A stretch of 64,000 bases of DNA from Pararge aegeria (GCF_905163445.1 NC_053205.1:3534001-3598000), one strand, 5' to 3'; counted from the first letter of the stretch, positions 34,808-47,159 are shown. Translations and numbers: made by a program. Notes: generated by a model from the sequence alone, not told the origin.

Positions 34808-36190
34808 ATGAATATCGAAAAATCATTTGAATTATCATTGTTATCTAGTTCAGACGACGATGATGATGAATTCTATGATAGGATTTGTGTAGTGGCTGCG
34901 GCAATTCTGAATAAACGTAAGGAAAAAATGAAGAAAAAAAGAAGAATATGGATGGAAAATATTAATTATTTCAGAAAAGAATGCAGTGAATTCAAACTAT
35001 TCTATCAATTAACAAATCATGGCTTTCGCACATATTTTAGAATGACAAGAGACGAGTTTGAATATTTGCATAGTTTAATAGAAGATGACATTAAAAAAGA
35101 AAATACAAATTATAGAGAAGCTATTGGTACAAGAGAGCGTCTCGTCATTACATTAAGGTAAGGCTCCATCGCTTGGAGTGATTTCAGCGGCAGACATTGA
35201 ATCTTGGATCTCTTCGTTTTGGCTACGAGTAGTATGTTCTCCAATTCCAATTTGCTGCACACCAGAACCGCTGGGTTCAGGTGAGGAGAACCGTGTCCAG
35301 AAGAAAAATTTGTCTGACTCGTAGAAGGGCGAGAGTTGTAAGAATAATCGTTTGAGTAGTAACCGGTATATGAATAGTTTGTATTAGCAATATTGTCTTC
35401 AGCATCCATTACCAATTGAAACAACTTTCTTTTTATTGTTCTTTGATAATACTCCGGCATCTGCTTTGTTCTATGATACATTGAATCAAAAAAAGCTTTT
35501 AAAGGATCACTTGATGTTAGTACTTCTTTACGTAACTCATCCCTCTGCGCAGTTCGTTTTGCTCGATTATCATCTATATCTTTTAAAAAATTTAACAAAT
35601 CTTCGTCATTATGAATTATTTCATCCGTCTTCCTTTTTTTTGGAGCTGTTATCGTATCTGCTGAATCTCTACTAACATCTGTATTAGATGTTTCCTCGAA
35701 ACTTGTCGAAATATCAGGATGTGGTGTAACATGTGTATCTCGTTCCGCATTTGTCATATATGGAAGCAAAAATTCCATGTGACTCATGTACTTCCAGGGT
35801 TTTATCACAGTACTTTAACTACAAAAAAACATTTTCGATTGTACTGTTAGCAATTGCTGATGCTCATGGAAGATTTATAATGATCGATGTTGGATCAATG
35901 GGCAGATACAGTGACAGCGGAATATTCACAGATAGTAATTTCTACAATGTGTTGCAAAAACAATGGATTGAGATTACCCGCAGATGAACCCCTATATGAA
36001 AGAGGTTTGCCTCAGCCTTATGTTTTTATTGGTGACTGTGCATTTCCGTTGATGACACATTTATTAAAACCATATCCTGATCATGAAAGGTTGGATAAAG
36101 ACCAGTTAATATTTAATTATAGACTGAGCAGAGCGCCGAATGGTAGAAAGTGCGTTTGGTATGATGGTGCACAAATGGCGTATCTTTTTT
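34808..36190 (+). pseudogene. Harbinger C transposase remnant
   Basis: Exon 1 (34,808-35,158) reads MNIEKSFELSLLSSSDDDDD, then FRMTRDEFEYLHSLIEDDI and RERLVITLR at a GTAAGG donor. Exon 2 resumes near 35,794: SQYFNYKKTFSIVLLAIADA and RYSDSGIFTDSNFY; after a frameshift, QPYVFIGDCAFPLM and FNYRLSRA; then after another, MVESAFGMMVHKWRIFF. The DGKH segment containing the first catalytic Asp is missing, apparently deleted against the antisense gene. The 3' end is cut at 36,199 by Harbinger D. Confidence 0.8.
35110..35808 (-). pseudogene. MADF/BESS accessory gene of Harbinger C, exon 2
   Basis: Starts within the end of a MADF domain (WKYMSHMEFLLPYM). An acidic linker and basic KKRKTDEI follow, then a BESS-like motif DPLKAFFDSMYHRTKQMPEY...RKLFQLVMDAE, and a Tyr/Ser/Asn-rich tail. 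It lies between transposase exons 1 and 2 on the opposite strand, as in Harbinger B and D. Exon 1 of this gene would lie beyond the deletion and the Harbinger D insertion. Confidence 0.7.
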
Positions 36191-36480
36191 AGGCCATTAA
36201 GCCGTCTACTCACTCGCGCGCGATCCGCGCGCGAAGGCGCGAAGCACCCGCGAACACGAGTGTAGATCCGATTCACATATTCTTCGCGGCTTCGCGACTC
36301 GTTCGCGCTGTGTTCCCCGAAAATTGTCAGTTTTTTGTCCCGCGACAAAGGGCTCGCAGGCGCGATACGCGACGCGAACACGACAAGACTACATTCGCGG
36401 GCAGCTCAGTCGCTCAGTAGCAATTGACACGGACGGTTGTGTTTTAATTTTTTAATAAAGACTACGATTTTGCGTGCAAA

Positions 36481-38347
36481 ATGAGTATCGTCTGGAGCAA
36501 TGAATTAGAACTATCGTTTATAGAATGTCTTCGTGCTGAGCCGGTATTGTGGGACATTAATTTGAAAGACTATAAAAACAAATTGAAAAGCCACGATGCT
36601 TGGATGCGGATGTACGGTGATGGAAATACCAATTGCTGATTTAAAAAAGAAAAAAGATTCTCATATGTCAAGCTATAGGAGCTACAAGGGAAAAGTTAAG
36701 AAGTCCGTTCAATCGGGAGCTGGTGCCGATGAGATATATCAGCCTATTTGGTTCGCTTACGAAGCAATGGATGCTTTTTTGGGAGATAATCTAAAATGTA
36801 AAAAAAGTATGAATACGGTAAGTAGGTAACTTTATTTTTTATTAGTTAGGTACTTAAATATTACTTAAATATTTTGTGAATTCGTTTCTTATTTCTGTGG
36901 CGTTATTTGCTGATCGCCGAGGTACTCTTCTCAAGTTACGAAAAGCGGATGTATTTTCTTGATCTGTCCTCCATGATCCAGGTTGTATAAGTACTCCATC
37001 ATCATCAAACATATCAATATATCCGGGTGGTGTATAGATATGTGAAGAAGTAGAACTTCGTCTCAAGAAGTTATGTAGTAGTATACAAGTATATGTTATA
37101 AGGCTAGCCTTTTGTGGTTGCAATGGGATTGGTTTTCTAAATACTCTAAATCTGGCCGCCAATATACCAATTTTTGTATTTTCTACCACTACCCGAGCTG
37201 AAGATAATCTTTTGTTGAATTCACGTTTTGCAGATCCCATGTTGTGCTGATCAGGATAGGGCTTCATTAAATGTTCTGACAGTGCAAAGGCTCCATCCCC
37301 CTAAAAAACGTAGGGCACATCAATATTCAAACCTGGTAAAGGATGCGGTGGTGGTAAATTTAAGCTGTTTGTGCACATCTTGTTCCATAAAAGACTATTT
37401 GTAAAAACTCCACCGTCACTTATTCTGCCTTGGCAACCAATATCAGCAAAAATGAAATTATATTGACTATCAACTAATGCCAGTAATACTATACTGTAGG
37501 TTCTTTTATAATTATAGTATACAGAACCAGAATTGAATGGACAGTCGAGAACAATATGTTTGCCGTCAATAGATCCAATCGCTCGAGGAAACTTCCTTGC
37601 AAATCCTCTTTCAATACGCAGCCATTCTTCTGGACAAGATGGTATCTGCAAAAAAGATAACAATAAAACCTTCATGTAAAAAACAGTATGTAGGTGCCTA
37701 AATGTATGTGTTTTTTTAGGAACGTGGGGTGCAGGAGCCTAAAGAAGTAAATCTCGAAGCTATTGAAGAGAATGTTGAAGAAATGAATGAAAATCGAAGT
37801 CAGTCTATTAACACCCAAAAAGACAGCGACCAGACAATCCGCCGACGCAAAATCTCTTCAGAACTGGTTGACGCAGGAAATGTCGTTAAAGACGCTCTTG
37901 CCACCTTCAAATCCTCGCTAAAAAGGAACCCATTACAGCCTATCCAGCAAGACGATGATTGCGATTTATACGGAAAACTATTAGCAAATAAGTTGCGAAA
38001 ATTATCTGAAAAGAATAGATTGAAGTTGATGCACGACATTGACGGCATGTATTTACGATACCAATTTGATGACCCTTTAGTGATGACTCCATCGCCACCT
38101 AATTTTAATGAACCAAGACCGGGAACATCATCATCTACGCATTCAGAGCCTCCATTTCATTATGGGCAGGCGAATCAAAATACTTATTACCAAAATAAAC
38201 AAGTATTATCAGCCCCACCTTCTTATCCGATCCAACCGGCTACCGGCCAGATAACGAGTATCCTGTCCTTCATATACCAGGGAACCAAGATGCAAACACA
38301 TTTGATCATAAGAATGATTTAGTTCAGACAGCTTTTGACTTAAGTTA
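36481..38347 (+). pseudogene. MADF/BESS accessory gene of Harbinger D (two exons, frameshifts)
   Basis: Exon 1 (36,481-36,817) encodes MSIVWSNELELSFIECLRAE...YKNKLKSHDAW. After a one-base frameshift near 36,615 it gives MEIPIADLKKKKDSHMSSYR and PIWFAYEAMDAFLG, a full MADF domain, ending ACG|GTAAGT. Exon 2 starts at 37,720 after TTTTTTTAG and carries DSDQTIRRRKISSEL and a BESS-like DDCDLYGKLLANKLRKLSEK. A second frame change near 38,235 restores a natural ending (AFDLS, stop at 38,347). The intron contains the transposase's last exon on the other strand. Confidence 0.75.
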
Positions 38348-39149
38348 AATACCTACTGAAATTACCGAATTTTGTTTTGATTGCCTATTGAATTTTGTAA
38401 TTACATTTGGTTGATTTTACAAAATTATATTCTAGATTTTAAGTTTAGTTCCAAATAAGCATATTAAATTTATAAAATTTATGTCCTTACTTTTATTTCA
38501 TCCTCTAACACTTCACATAGGGCATGGCAAACTTCTGGTATAAATTTTGATATTATTTGTGGTGAAACTTTGAACAAAAAATGAAGGCTTTCATAGTCGT
38601 CTCCTGTTGCTAAGTATCTCAGTGTTATAGCAAGACGTATCTGGGCAGGAATAGCTTTTCGTAATTGGGTGTCTTGTTTTGAAATTCGTGTTGAAATTTG
38701 ACTAAGCAAATATTCAAAATCATTTAATGACATCCGGGAAAACTTTTTGAATTCCTCTGAAGGTTCTGCAAGTAGTTCATTCAACTGCTTCTCCATAGTT
38801 GCACTGTAACAAAATACAAAGTTATCAAGTATCAGTTCCCACACCATAGATATGTGACAGCGGCATATAACATTATAACTGTTATTAAAACTGTAATTTT
38901 ATATAGTTATAAGTGAATATATATTATTATTATATTTATTTCGCCCATCTTGTACTACGTCTATATTCTAAACTACGAGAAAGCATAATAAGTTGGTACT
39001 TACCTGGTTCTGTTTCGGTGAATGGTGGTAATCCACCATCTCCGTTTTCTTTGCTTCTTTTGAATTGTTCGTTTTTTCTTTAAGGCGTAACTATAAATTG
39101 CCAAAGCGCAAAGTAGCCCCGCAGCTGCTGTAGTGGTTTCACTATCCAT
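36854..39149 (-). pseudogene. Harbinger D transposase (three exons, one stop)
   Basis: Exon 1 (39,149-39,004) starts MDSETTTAAAGLLCALAIYS; exon 2 (38,803-38,491) has MEKQLNELLAEPSEEF and LRYLATGDDYESLHFLF; exon 3 (37,645-36,854) has GSIDGKHIVLDC, GRISDGGVF, GDGAFAL and VVENTKIGILAARFRVF. All splice sites are GT-AG and joins keep frame. The only obvious defect is a TAG at 37,301-37,303 in PYVF*GDGAFAL, where Harbinger C has FIGDCAF. Intron 2 contains exon 2 of the antisense MADF gene. Length is normal for the family, so this copy died recently or was mobile with help. Confidence 0.85.
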
Positions 39150-39365
39150 ACCGACAACACAAGTATGTTGATTGATTGAGAAAAATTGGAAGATTAAAAT
39201 ATATTAAATACTTGGCGTGCATACGCGTCAAGAGCGCAAACTATACTGTGAGCCCGGCGCGAACCTCTGCGAGTGTGGACTGTTGGCAGTTCTTGCTCCA
39301 AATCGCGCCGCGCTTCGCGTCGCGATTCTCGCCGTGATTCGCGCGCGAGTGAGTAGACGGCTTTA

Positions 39366-39445
39366 CTATTGCATGACATGTTTTTTTGTTTTAAAAATAA
39401 AATGTAGTCAGTGTCACTCGTCAATGCATTTGGTTGTTTTATTAT
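39366..39445 (+). repeat. Remnant of the Copia 5' LTR
   Basis: The sequence from CTATTGCATGACATG to TTGTTTTATTATA matches the 3' LTR at about 59,785-59,858 with one substitution (GCATTTGG versus GCATTAGG) seen by eye. The 5' part of this LTR is missing at the Harbinger D boundary. Confidence 0.8.
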
Positions 39446-39460
39446 AGGTTATGGGCCGTA
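39446..39460 (+). promoter_or_regulatory. Copia primer-binding site
   Basis: GGTTATGGGCC follows the LTR end directly. It matches the site Drosophila copia uses to anneal an initiator-Met tRNA fragment for minus-strand synthesis. Confidence 0.65.
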
Positions 39461-39608
39461 CGCTCATAAAAATCGCGGTATTGAATAGTTTTAACAAGGA
39501 TTTTGCAGTAAAGCAAATGTTAAAAGATTGTATTCAGTGCGATTTAGCTGTGAACTAACTCATCGTATTAATTATCGCAGTGTATAAGTGTAGAAACTGT
39601 TCATCAAA

Positions 39609-42153
39609 ATGGCTATCAATTACCTTATTAATGTGCCGAAACTAAAGGGGCGCGATAACTATTCGGAGTGGGGTTTCGCTGCAGAAAATTTCTTAGTTCT
39701 CGAAGGCATGAAGCATTGTATCAAGCCAGAACCGGGAAAAGAAATAGCAAGCGCGGATGACGAAAAAACTAAAGCCAAATTGATTATGACCATCGACCCG
39801 TCGTTGTATGTCCACGTCAAAACCGTTAAATCGTCGAAAGAATTGTGGAATAAATTACAGCAATTATTTGATGATAGTGGCTTTTCACGGAGAATAAGTC
39901 TTTTGAGAAATTTGATTTCAATCCGGCGAGAAAATTGCAGTTCGATGACGTCATATGTGACGCAGATTATCGATACAGCGCAGAAATTAAGTGGAACGGA
40001 ATTGAAATAAATGATCAATGGACAGGGTCATTGTTGTTGGCTGGATTGCCTGATCGTTTTGCTCCAATGATCATGGCAATCGAACATTCGGGAATTTCCA
40101 TTACAGCAGATAATATCAAGACAAAATTATTAGACATGGAGTCGGTAGATTACAACGAGAGTGAAATGAACGGTGCTTTCGCCAGTCATTCAAATCATGC
40201 AAAGCAAAATAAGAATAATTTGTTAACGGCCAAGAAAAATTATGAGGTTGGAAGTATTCCGTCAAAGTCAAATACTAAGGCGGTGAAATGCTACCGGTGT
40301 AAACAAGTCGGCCATTACAAAAATCAGTGCATGAATAACGAAAATAATAAAGCAAATAATAAAAATAAAGAAAGAATGCAATCAAACGCATTTAGTGCAG
40401 TATTTTTAAGTGCGAATTTTAACAAAAATGATTGGTATATCGATTCTGGGGCAAGTGTACACCTAACAGCAAACGAAAGTTGGGTTATGAATGCCAGATA
40501 TGAAAAAAATAAAGGAGTTGTCGTTGCTAATAGTAAGAAGATGACAGTAATATGTTCTGGCAATGTTAAAATAACGACTTCAACTGATGATTGTGAGTAC
40601 GACATCGTGATAGAAGACGTATGCTGTATACAATCTCTGACTACTAACGTACTATCAGTCAGTAAACTAATTAAAAAAGGAAACAGTGTGTCTTTCACAG
40701 ATAACGGCTGTCGTGTTTACAATAAAAAGCAACAGTTAGTCGCTACAGCATTATTGGTCAATGGGGTATACAAAGTAAACCTGGTATCCCAGGAGTATTT
40801 GGCTGCACCAGCTGTGTCAGGAGTAACATGGCATCGTAGATTAGGACATGTCAACAAGGAATACTTAAATAAAATGAAAAACGCTGTTTTGGGAATGGCA
40901 TTTGATGGAAAAGTAGAAATAAGCAAGGCTTCTTGTACAACATGTTGTGAAGGTAAACAGTGTCGCTTACCATTCAGAGGCAGTGGTCAGAGAAGCAGTA
41001 ATTTGCTAGAATTAGTGCACACAGACATTTGTGGCCCTATGGAGACTACATCGATAGGAGGAGCAAGGTATTTCTTGTTATTTGTCGATGATTACAGTCG
41101 TATAACATTTGTTTATTTTCTGAGGCACAAAAATGAGGCTTTGAAGTATTTCAAGATATTCAAAGCACAGGTGGAAAATCAAACAAAAAGAACAATAAAA
41201 GTGATAAGAAGCGATAACGGGTTAGAGTATTGCAATAAGGAATTTAAAGATTACCTAAACAGTGCTGGTATTATCCACCAGAAAAGCAACCCGTACACCC
41301 CAGAACAAAATGGTTTATGTGAAAGATTCAATCGCACAATTGTAGAAAAAGCGAGATGTCTACTGTTTGATGCGAATATGGAAAAAGAGTTTTGGGGTGA
41401 GGCCATCAATACGGCAGTGTACCTGCAGAATCGAACTGTGGCTGCTGCGTTGGATAATAGAACGCCATATGAACTATGGACTGGCACAAAACCAGATATC
41501 AGTGACATTAGGATATTTGGTAGCACTGTCATGGTACATGTTGCTAAACAAAAGCGTAAGAAATGGGATAAGAAATCAGTGAAATGTATTCTTACAGGAT
41601 ACCCAGATAACATAAAGGGATACAGAGTCTACAATCCAGAAACAAGGACTGTGTTTACAAGTAGAGATGTGGTCATTATTGAGCCAGAAGTCAATTCTGA
41701 ATGTATGATTCAAGTTCAAAACCAGAATGTTGCTTCAGTGGGGGATGAGGTTAAACCAGAACAACAAGGCCAGAAGGTAACAAGTTTTGAATCAACATCT
41801 AGTCTTGAAGATAGCTCTAACAGCGAAAATTATTATTCCTATTATGATGTCAATGATAAAACATATGTTCCAAGTGATTATGAAGACTCAGAGAGTATAC
41901 TTCAGTGTAAAAATGAAGATTTCATGGACAGACCCAGACGAACACGGAAACCACCAGAGAGATATGGTATGTCAAATCTTTGTGCAAGCGCTGAAAACTA
42001 TGATGATGGGGCAGGTTTGACACTGAAGGAAGCTTTAAAAGGACCAGAAAAGAATCAGTGGATGTTGGCCATGCAAGAAGAACTACAGTGTTTCAAAGAA
42101 AATGATGCGTGGGAATTATGTGATAGTCCGCACGATGGTAGGGTTGTCAAATC
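39609..42153 (+). pseudogene. Copia Gag-Pol (Gag, protease, integrase, start of RT)
   Basis: Gag starts MAINYLINVPKLKGRDNYSE; a single frameshift near 40,003 links it to the next block. In order: CCHC knuckle CYRCKQVGHYKNQC, protease WYIDSGASVHLTA, integrase HHCC zinc region (WHRRLGHVN...CTTCCEGKQC), and integrase core with HTDICGPM, FLLFVDDYSR, IRSDNGLEYC and PEQNGLCERFNR. RT begins at NQWMLAMQEELQCFKEND. The ORF is cut at DGRVVKS (42,153) by the LINE in 42,155-47,461. Apart from the frameshift this half is open, so the copy is fairly young. Confidence 0.88.
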
Positions 42154-42597
42154 AAAAAAATCAAATCAAAAAATTGTTTATTACATTTCAAGATACTTGA
42201 TACAACAGTTGTCGGAGCCCCCTTTTAAGCTTGTAATTGCCTGTACCAGGGGATTCCGCTCTTCCTTAAATATAATACATAGGTATATATTTTATTAACA
42301 TTTTACTTTTTTATTTAATTAAAAACAATTTTAGGTAGGTAGTTAATTATAATAATTTTAGTTATAAGTAATATATTACCAACTAGTTTTATAATCATTT
42401 AAGTTTGACTTCGATTTATAGTTATAAACAATGTTTTAAGAAAATAAATTTTACAATTATTTGAGTTATACTACGAGTTTTAGTTATAAACAATATTATC
42501 TAACTTTAAATTTTACTTAGCCAAATTTATTAGTTCACCGTGTTATTCCATAAAATGTATGTATATAAAATGTATGTATATAATGTATATAAGTATG

Positions 42598-42599
<2 letters not shown>

Positions 42600-42652
<53 letters not shown>
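42600..42652. repeat. (TG)26 microsatellite
   Basis: Uninterrupted TG run of about 52 bases inside the LINE 3' UTR; any ORF through it (poly Val-Cys) is an artefact. Confidence 0.97.
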
Positions 42653-42654
<2 letters not shown>

Positions 42655-42765
42655 TTATGTGTGAATTTGTATATGAACATGAATATAATATAGTATGCGT
42701 CTTCGTTAGAATATTTATTATTATTTATTATATATTATTGTGCATGTGTATTTATATCTGTATAT

Positions 42766-45757
42766 TTAATTATGTATAAAATTTTCAATATCGTCGTAGC
42801 TTAAGTTTTTTACCCAATTACTAATTATAGATTTACACTCATGAAAGGATTTATTGTATATTAGTGTTGCTTTGTTTATTTTGTTATATAGAACAGCTGC
42901 GCGTGATTCAAATTGTACCTTAGCAAATTTAGTTTTTCTATGGGGAACATTGACTATATTATTCTTTCTTCTCCTTAACGTTATACATGGTTCATAAATT
43001 AGATTTTTGTGTTTTTTTAAAATTGTCTGTATAATGTACAATTTGCGTACCGATGGTAGATTACTAATTTGGTATAAATTATGTGTTGAGAATGTCCTTT
43101 TTTTGAAATACATTATTTTTAGTAAAGTACGTTGTGCTCTCTCTACTTCTAGGAAACGTGTCTTGAGTGCTCCACCCCAGATAGGGATACAATAGGTTAT
43201 TATTGATTGGACTAGCGAGGTGTAGATTTCGTTTAGTAAGTTTCTAGATTTATTCGAACTACTTGTCGTATCTTTTGGGGCTATATATCTTAGTGATTTA
43301 AATATCCAGTTAAATTTACGTATTCTTGATGTAATTTGTTCAATTTGTGGACACCATGATAACCTTTGGTCCAACATCACCCCTAAATATTTTACATATT
43401 GTACTTTATTAATTTGAGGACATCCACACCCATCATTGAAGCCATCCAATGCCCCACAAGTATGTATTTTTATGTTGAAGTCTTGGCAAGGCTGAGAGCT
43501 ATTATAAATACTAAAGCAAATGTAGTTAGTCTTTTCAGTATTGAGGGTGAGTAGATTATTTCTCATCCATAAGGCCACCTGGGCTGTACCCTTCTCCGCA
43601 TTCATTTTTAAATCAGGCCAGCTGCTACCAGTGAAGACGATTGCTGTGTCATCAGCGTAAGAGTATATTTTCGCATTAGGAATAGACATGTTGCAGAGAT
43701 CATTTATGTAAATGAGGAACAAGGTAGGGCCCAGGACACTTCCTTGTGGGACGCCACATGACACGTCAATATCATCACTTATGCAGTTATCAAGTTTAAC
43801 TTTCTGTTTTCTGTTAGTCAGGTAATCTTTGAATAAAAGTAACTGGGTATCTGTAATGCCTATTTTTTCAAATTTTTGTAAAAGAATTTCATTTGAAACC
43901 GTGTCGAAGGCTTTTTTTAGATCTATGAATACCGAGAGACATTTTGTGCCTTTATCGACTTGTTCGGTTATTAGTGTACTAATGGCCGTAACTGCGTCTT
44001 CTGTTGAGATTCCGTGTCTAAATCCAAATTGATTTGGTGATAGAATATTGTACTTGTCAAGGTAATTTAGCAAACGCGTATTTATTAGCTTTTCTAGAAT
44101 TTTAGCCAAGACTGGAAGCACCGAGATAGGCCTATAATTACTAACATTTTCTTTGTTACCACCTTTATGAATAGGCGTTATAATAGATCTTTTTAGTGAA
44201 TTGGGAAATACACCTGTCGCGAAACACAGGTTTGCCAAATGTGTGAGAATAGGTATAATTTCATTTTTAACGTGTTTGATATAAGGGGTGGAAATATTGT
44301 CCCAACCAGGGGCACTGTCTAATTTTAAGTTATTTATTATTATATTTATTTCGTCATGGTCTGTATCCAAGAAAACAAGTGATTGGGGATGGGTTTGTAA
44401 TCGATGTAAAAATTGGTTTAAATCACCTTCATTTAATGTTGTACTAATATTTTTAGCTAGTTCGTTGCCAATATTAGCAAAGTAACTGTTTATATAATTT
44501 GCCGAATCGAGTGTGGTTAGTTTTACGTTTGTGAGTTCTGAATTTACGCTAGTAGGTTTATTTGTATATGTTAGTGTTTTAATATTTTTCCATAATAACT
44601 TATTATTGTTAATAGATTTTGTAAGTAAGTGTCTGTCATATAATCTTTTTAATTTTTTAATCAGTTTGTTACAGTAATTTCTATAACGCAAAAAAGTATT
44701 TTTTTGATGTCGTTGTCAGGGTCATTACGATATATTTTTTGTAGCTTATTGCGATTTTTAATACATCTGAGGATGCCCTTTGTTATCCAGGGTTTTATTA
44801 TACGTTTACTTTTAGGTATTTTTATTATAGTTGTATATTCTTTTATGGATTCTTTAAGAATTTGGATCAAACTGTCAGTAATAAAGTTAGGGTCAGTGTA
44901 AAAAAGTAGTTCAGACATTTTCTTATTATTTTTTAAGTGTTTTAAAGCATTTTCTAAATCAATTTTTGACGCAGTTTTGATTGGGGTTAGTTTCTGTTTA
45001 GATTTAGTTATAGAAAGGAAAGTTGTAAGATGGTCTGTGATAGTAGTATTTAATATGGCAATAAAAGCTGAATGATTTTTTTTATTTATTCTTAGCATAT
45101 AATGATCCAAACATGTTCTTTCTCTTGTGGCCTTAGTGTGACCCGGAAGAATACCGTAAGCTGACAACATATCAAGGTAAGAGGTACGGTTTTTTTATCG
45201 GTGGATTTCTCATTATCTAAGGGTATAATATTTATATTAATATCACCTGCAATAATTATATCTCTTTGGGTATTAATACTTGTTATATGACGGGAAAGCG
45301 AATCTATAAAGGGATCTGCATTATGATTTGCGGGTGAGCGATAGATACCCAATATAGTATGCGTTGATATTTCTATTTGCATTGCCGAAGCGTGAGTTAT
45401 TTGGATTTCTGAGGCTTTTGGTTTTAGTGTTTCCTTTACATATACGACCACGCCGTCATTTTGGTTCTGATGACGTGTGGTAGTAAATGATGTGTAGCTA
45501 TTTAAAGTTGGGATAGGTTTATCTGAATGTAAACGGCACTCGGACAGAATAATAACATCAACTTCAAATGTAAAGGTAGATAAGTTGGTCAAAAAGTCAT
45601 CAAAATTACAATAAATGCTCCTGATATTTTGCGAAATAATTGTGAGATTAGTTTTATCTATATGGCGGTGCTTAGACAGATCATCACAGTCACAATTGAT
45701 AGATGTAGCTATGTCCAGACAGTCTATATTATTAATAGCTTGTATTCTGTCACACAT
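42766..45757 (-). pseudogene. LINE ORF2: endonuclease and reverse transcriptase, two frameshifts
   Basis: The apurinic-type endonuclease starts near 45,757: LTIISQNIRSIYCNFDDFL, VIILSECRLHSDKP, GVVVYVKE and IIIAGDININII. A frameshift in an A-run at about 45,190 leads to MLSAYGILPGHTKA and the linker (RIIKPWITKGILRCIKNRNK). A second at about 44,695 leads into the RT: NYRPISVLPVLAKILEKLI, CLSVFIDLKKAFDTV, GVPQGSVLGPTLFLIYINDL, active site YSYADDTAIVF, thumb KYLGVMLDQRLSW. It ends at 42,766. Both frameshifts lie in homopolymers. No RNase H domain, as expected for the CR1/L2 group. Confidence 0.87.
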
Positions 45758-46220
45758 TATGTGTGGTAAGAAAGTACGTAAGGGTTGTTGTTAATGGGTC
45801 TGTTTTGTAAATATTATAATTAACATTTAATTGGGTAGTAATTAGTTGTTTTAAGTCGGTAAAGTTAGTTTGATACAGATATTTGGTATGCAAGATAATT
45901 TGTGGGTGTAATTTTAATAATATATTAGTTATATTATCACTTAAATAGTGATGCCAGAACGAAGTTGGGTATAGGTTATATTGTATGTATGTGTTTTGTT
46001 GTGTAAATGTATTATGTTGTATGTAAGTATTAGATAGAATGAAACTCGGTGAAAAATGTGTTGTGTTTACTTTGAACTCATATAATAGAATAACATAGTG
46101 GCTGGGCTTACCTGTTTTACTAATAAGTTTACTCACTATTAGAGATAATATAGATAAGACGAATAGGATCGCTAAGAAACGTAGGTGTCTATTTATATAT
46201 AGGTTATAATCGTAGCACAG

Positions 46221-47159
46221 TCATGCACTTTGTACCAGGTTGTGAATTTGAGATTCGTTTGTGATGTGAATCACTTTTGAGGTGTCATCTTTTCGAACCA
46301 GTATCTTGCCATAGGAGGTCCAGCAGTATTTATATTTTCCAGTCTTTACTAGGTCCCGGGCCAGAAAAAACAGGCGAGCTCCTTGGGGGGTGAGATGTTC
46401 CGCTAAAAATACGGGAGTATCTTCCTTGGTTGTATGTCCCAAATGTTTGGCTTGTATTTTAATTTTATTTTTAATATTGAAAAACTTGGCTTGTTTGAGT
46501 AGTTCACTCTTCAATATGGTTGACCCAAGTTCCACAACAATGGGGGAGTTCGAGTTGGTCTCCTGTTTCCTGGATGGTAAGCGAAAGATATATTTTATGT
46601 CACGAGATTCCAACTTCACGTTAATCGTTTCAGATAGACACAGCACCATTTTAATGAGATCTTCACTGGATTCTTGTGATTTTTTCGGCACATTCTTCAA
46701 CTCAACACAGGTTTTACGCGACACTCGTTGAAGGTCCTCTATTTTATTCTCTAGAATCACTATGTTATCTCGGTCAATTTTAGCCTGGGTTTCCAACATT
46801 TCAATTTTTTTACGGAACTCCTCATCGTGACTCATCAACAAACTAATTGACTGGTCAATGTTGTAATTAGTCTGTTGAATTTCCTTCAAGTCAGCCCGAA
46901 TCTCTTGCAGTTGCATTTGTTGGGTTGATATAAAAGATGTCATTAGTTGCCTGAGCTCTTCCTTAAAACTATTAAATTCCGCAGGCAAGTCCTCTTCTCT
47001 AATCCTTTTGTTGCGACGCGTAATACAGCGCACGGGACTGTTATCTGAGCCCACCTCACTTATGTTTGATTCCGAGAGCGATCTGTTTACGTTACTCATT
47101 TCTGTAGGAGTTATTGAAATGATAGACTTCGTACTTAGTAGATGCAGATAATGTAGCAA
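46221..47159 (-). CDS. LINE ORF1: coiled-coil Gag-like protein with FP25-type C terminus
   Basis: Probable start MSNVNRSLSESNISEV; a longer start at 47,159 is possible. A basic segment (RRNKRIREED), a long coiled coil (residues about 80-160, EIRADLKEIQQTNYNIDQ), then a C-terminal domain with KSELLKQAKFF, ARDLVKTGKYKYCWTSYGK and ILVRKDD. The CWTSYGK ending resembles the Baculo_FP (FP25-like) domain common in insect LINE ORF1 proteins. Fully open. It would bind LINE RNA and form RNPs (family knowledge). A low-complexity open stretch at 46,136-45,750 follows; its role is unknown. Confidence 0.75.
   Translation of the reverse strand: MLHYLHLLSTKSIISITPTEMSNVNRSLSESNISEVGSDNSPVRCITRRNKRIREEDLPAEFNSFKEELRQLMTSFISTQQMQLQEIRADLKEIQQTNYNIDQSISLLMSHDEEFRKKIEMLETQAKIDRDNIVILENKIEDLQRVSRKTCVELKNVPKKSQESSEDLIKMVLCLSETINVKLESRDIKYIFRLPSRKQETNSNSPIVVELGSTILKSELLKQAKFFNIKNKIKIQAKHLGHTTKEDTPVFLAEHLTPQGARLFFLARDLVKTGKYKYCWTSYGKILVRKDDTSKVIHITNESQIHNLVQSA

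Larger units (their letters stand above)
36200..39362 (-). mobile_element. Harbinger transposon D, 3.16 kb with intact ends
   Basis: Perfect inverted repeats of about 24 bp begin AGCCGTCTACTCACTCGCGC at both ends. TTA flanks each side (36,197-36,199 and 39,363-39,365), the favoured Harbinger target. Terminal regions are G+C-rich with repeated CGCGCG and GCGAAG words. Contains a MADF gene (+) and transposase gene (-) with interleaved exons. Left flank is Harbinger C; right flank is Copia LTR. Confidence 0.88.

Noticed and set aside
42540..42779. ORF through the TG run
   Set aside because: Poly Val-Cys translation of a microsatellite.
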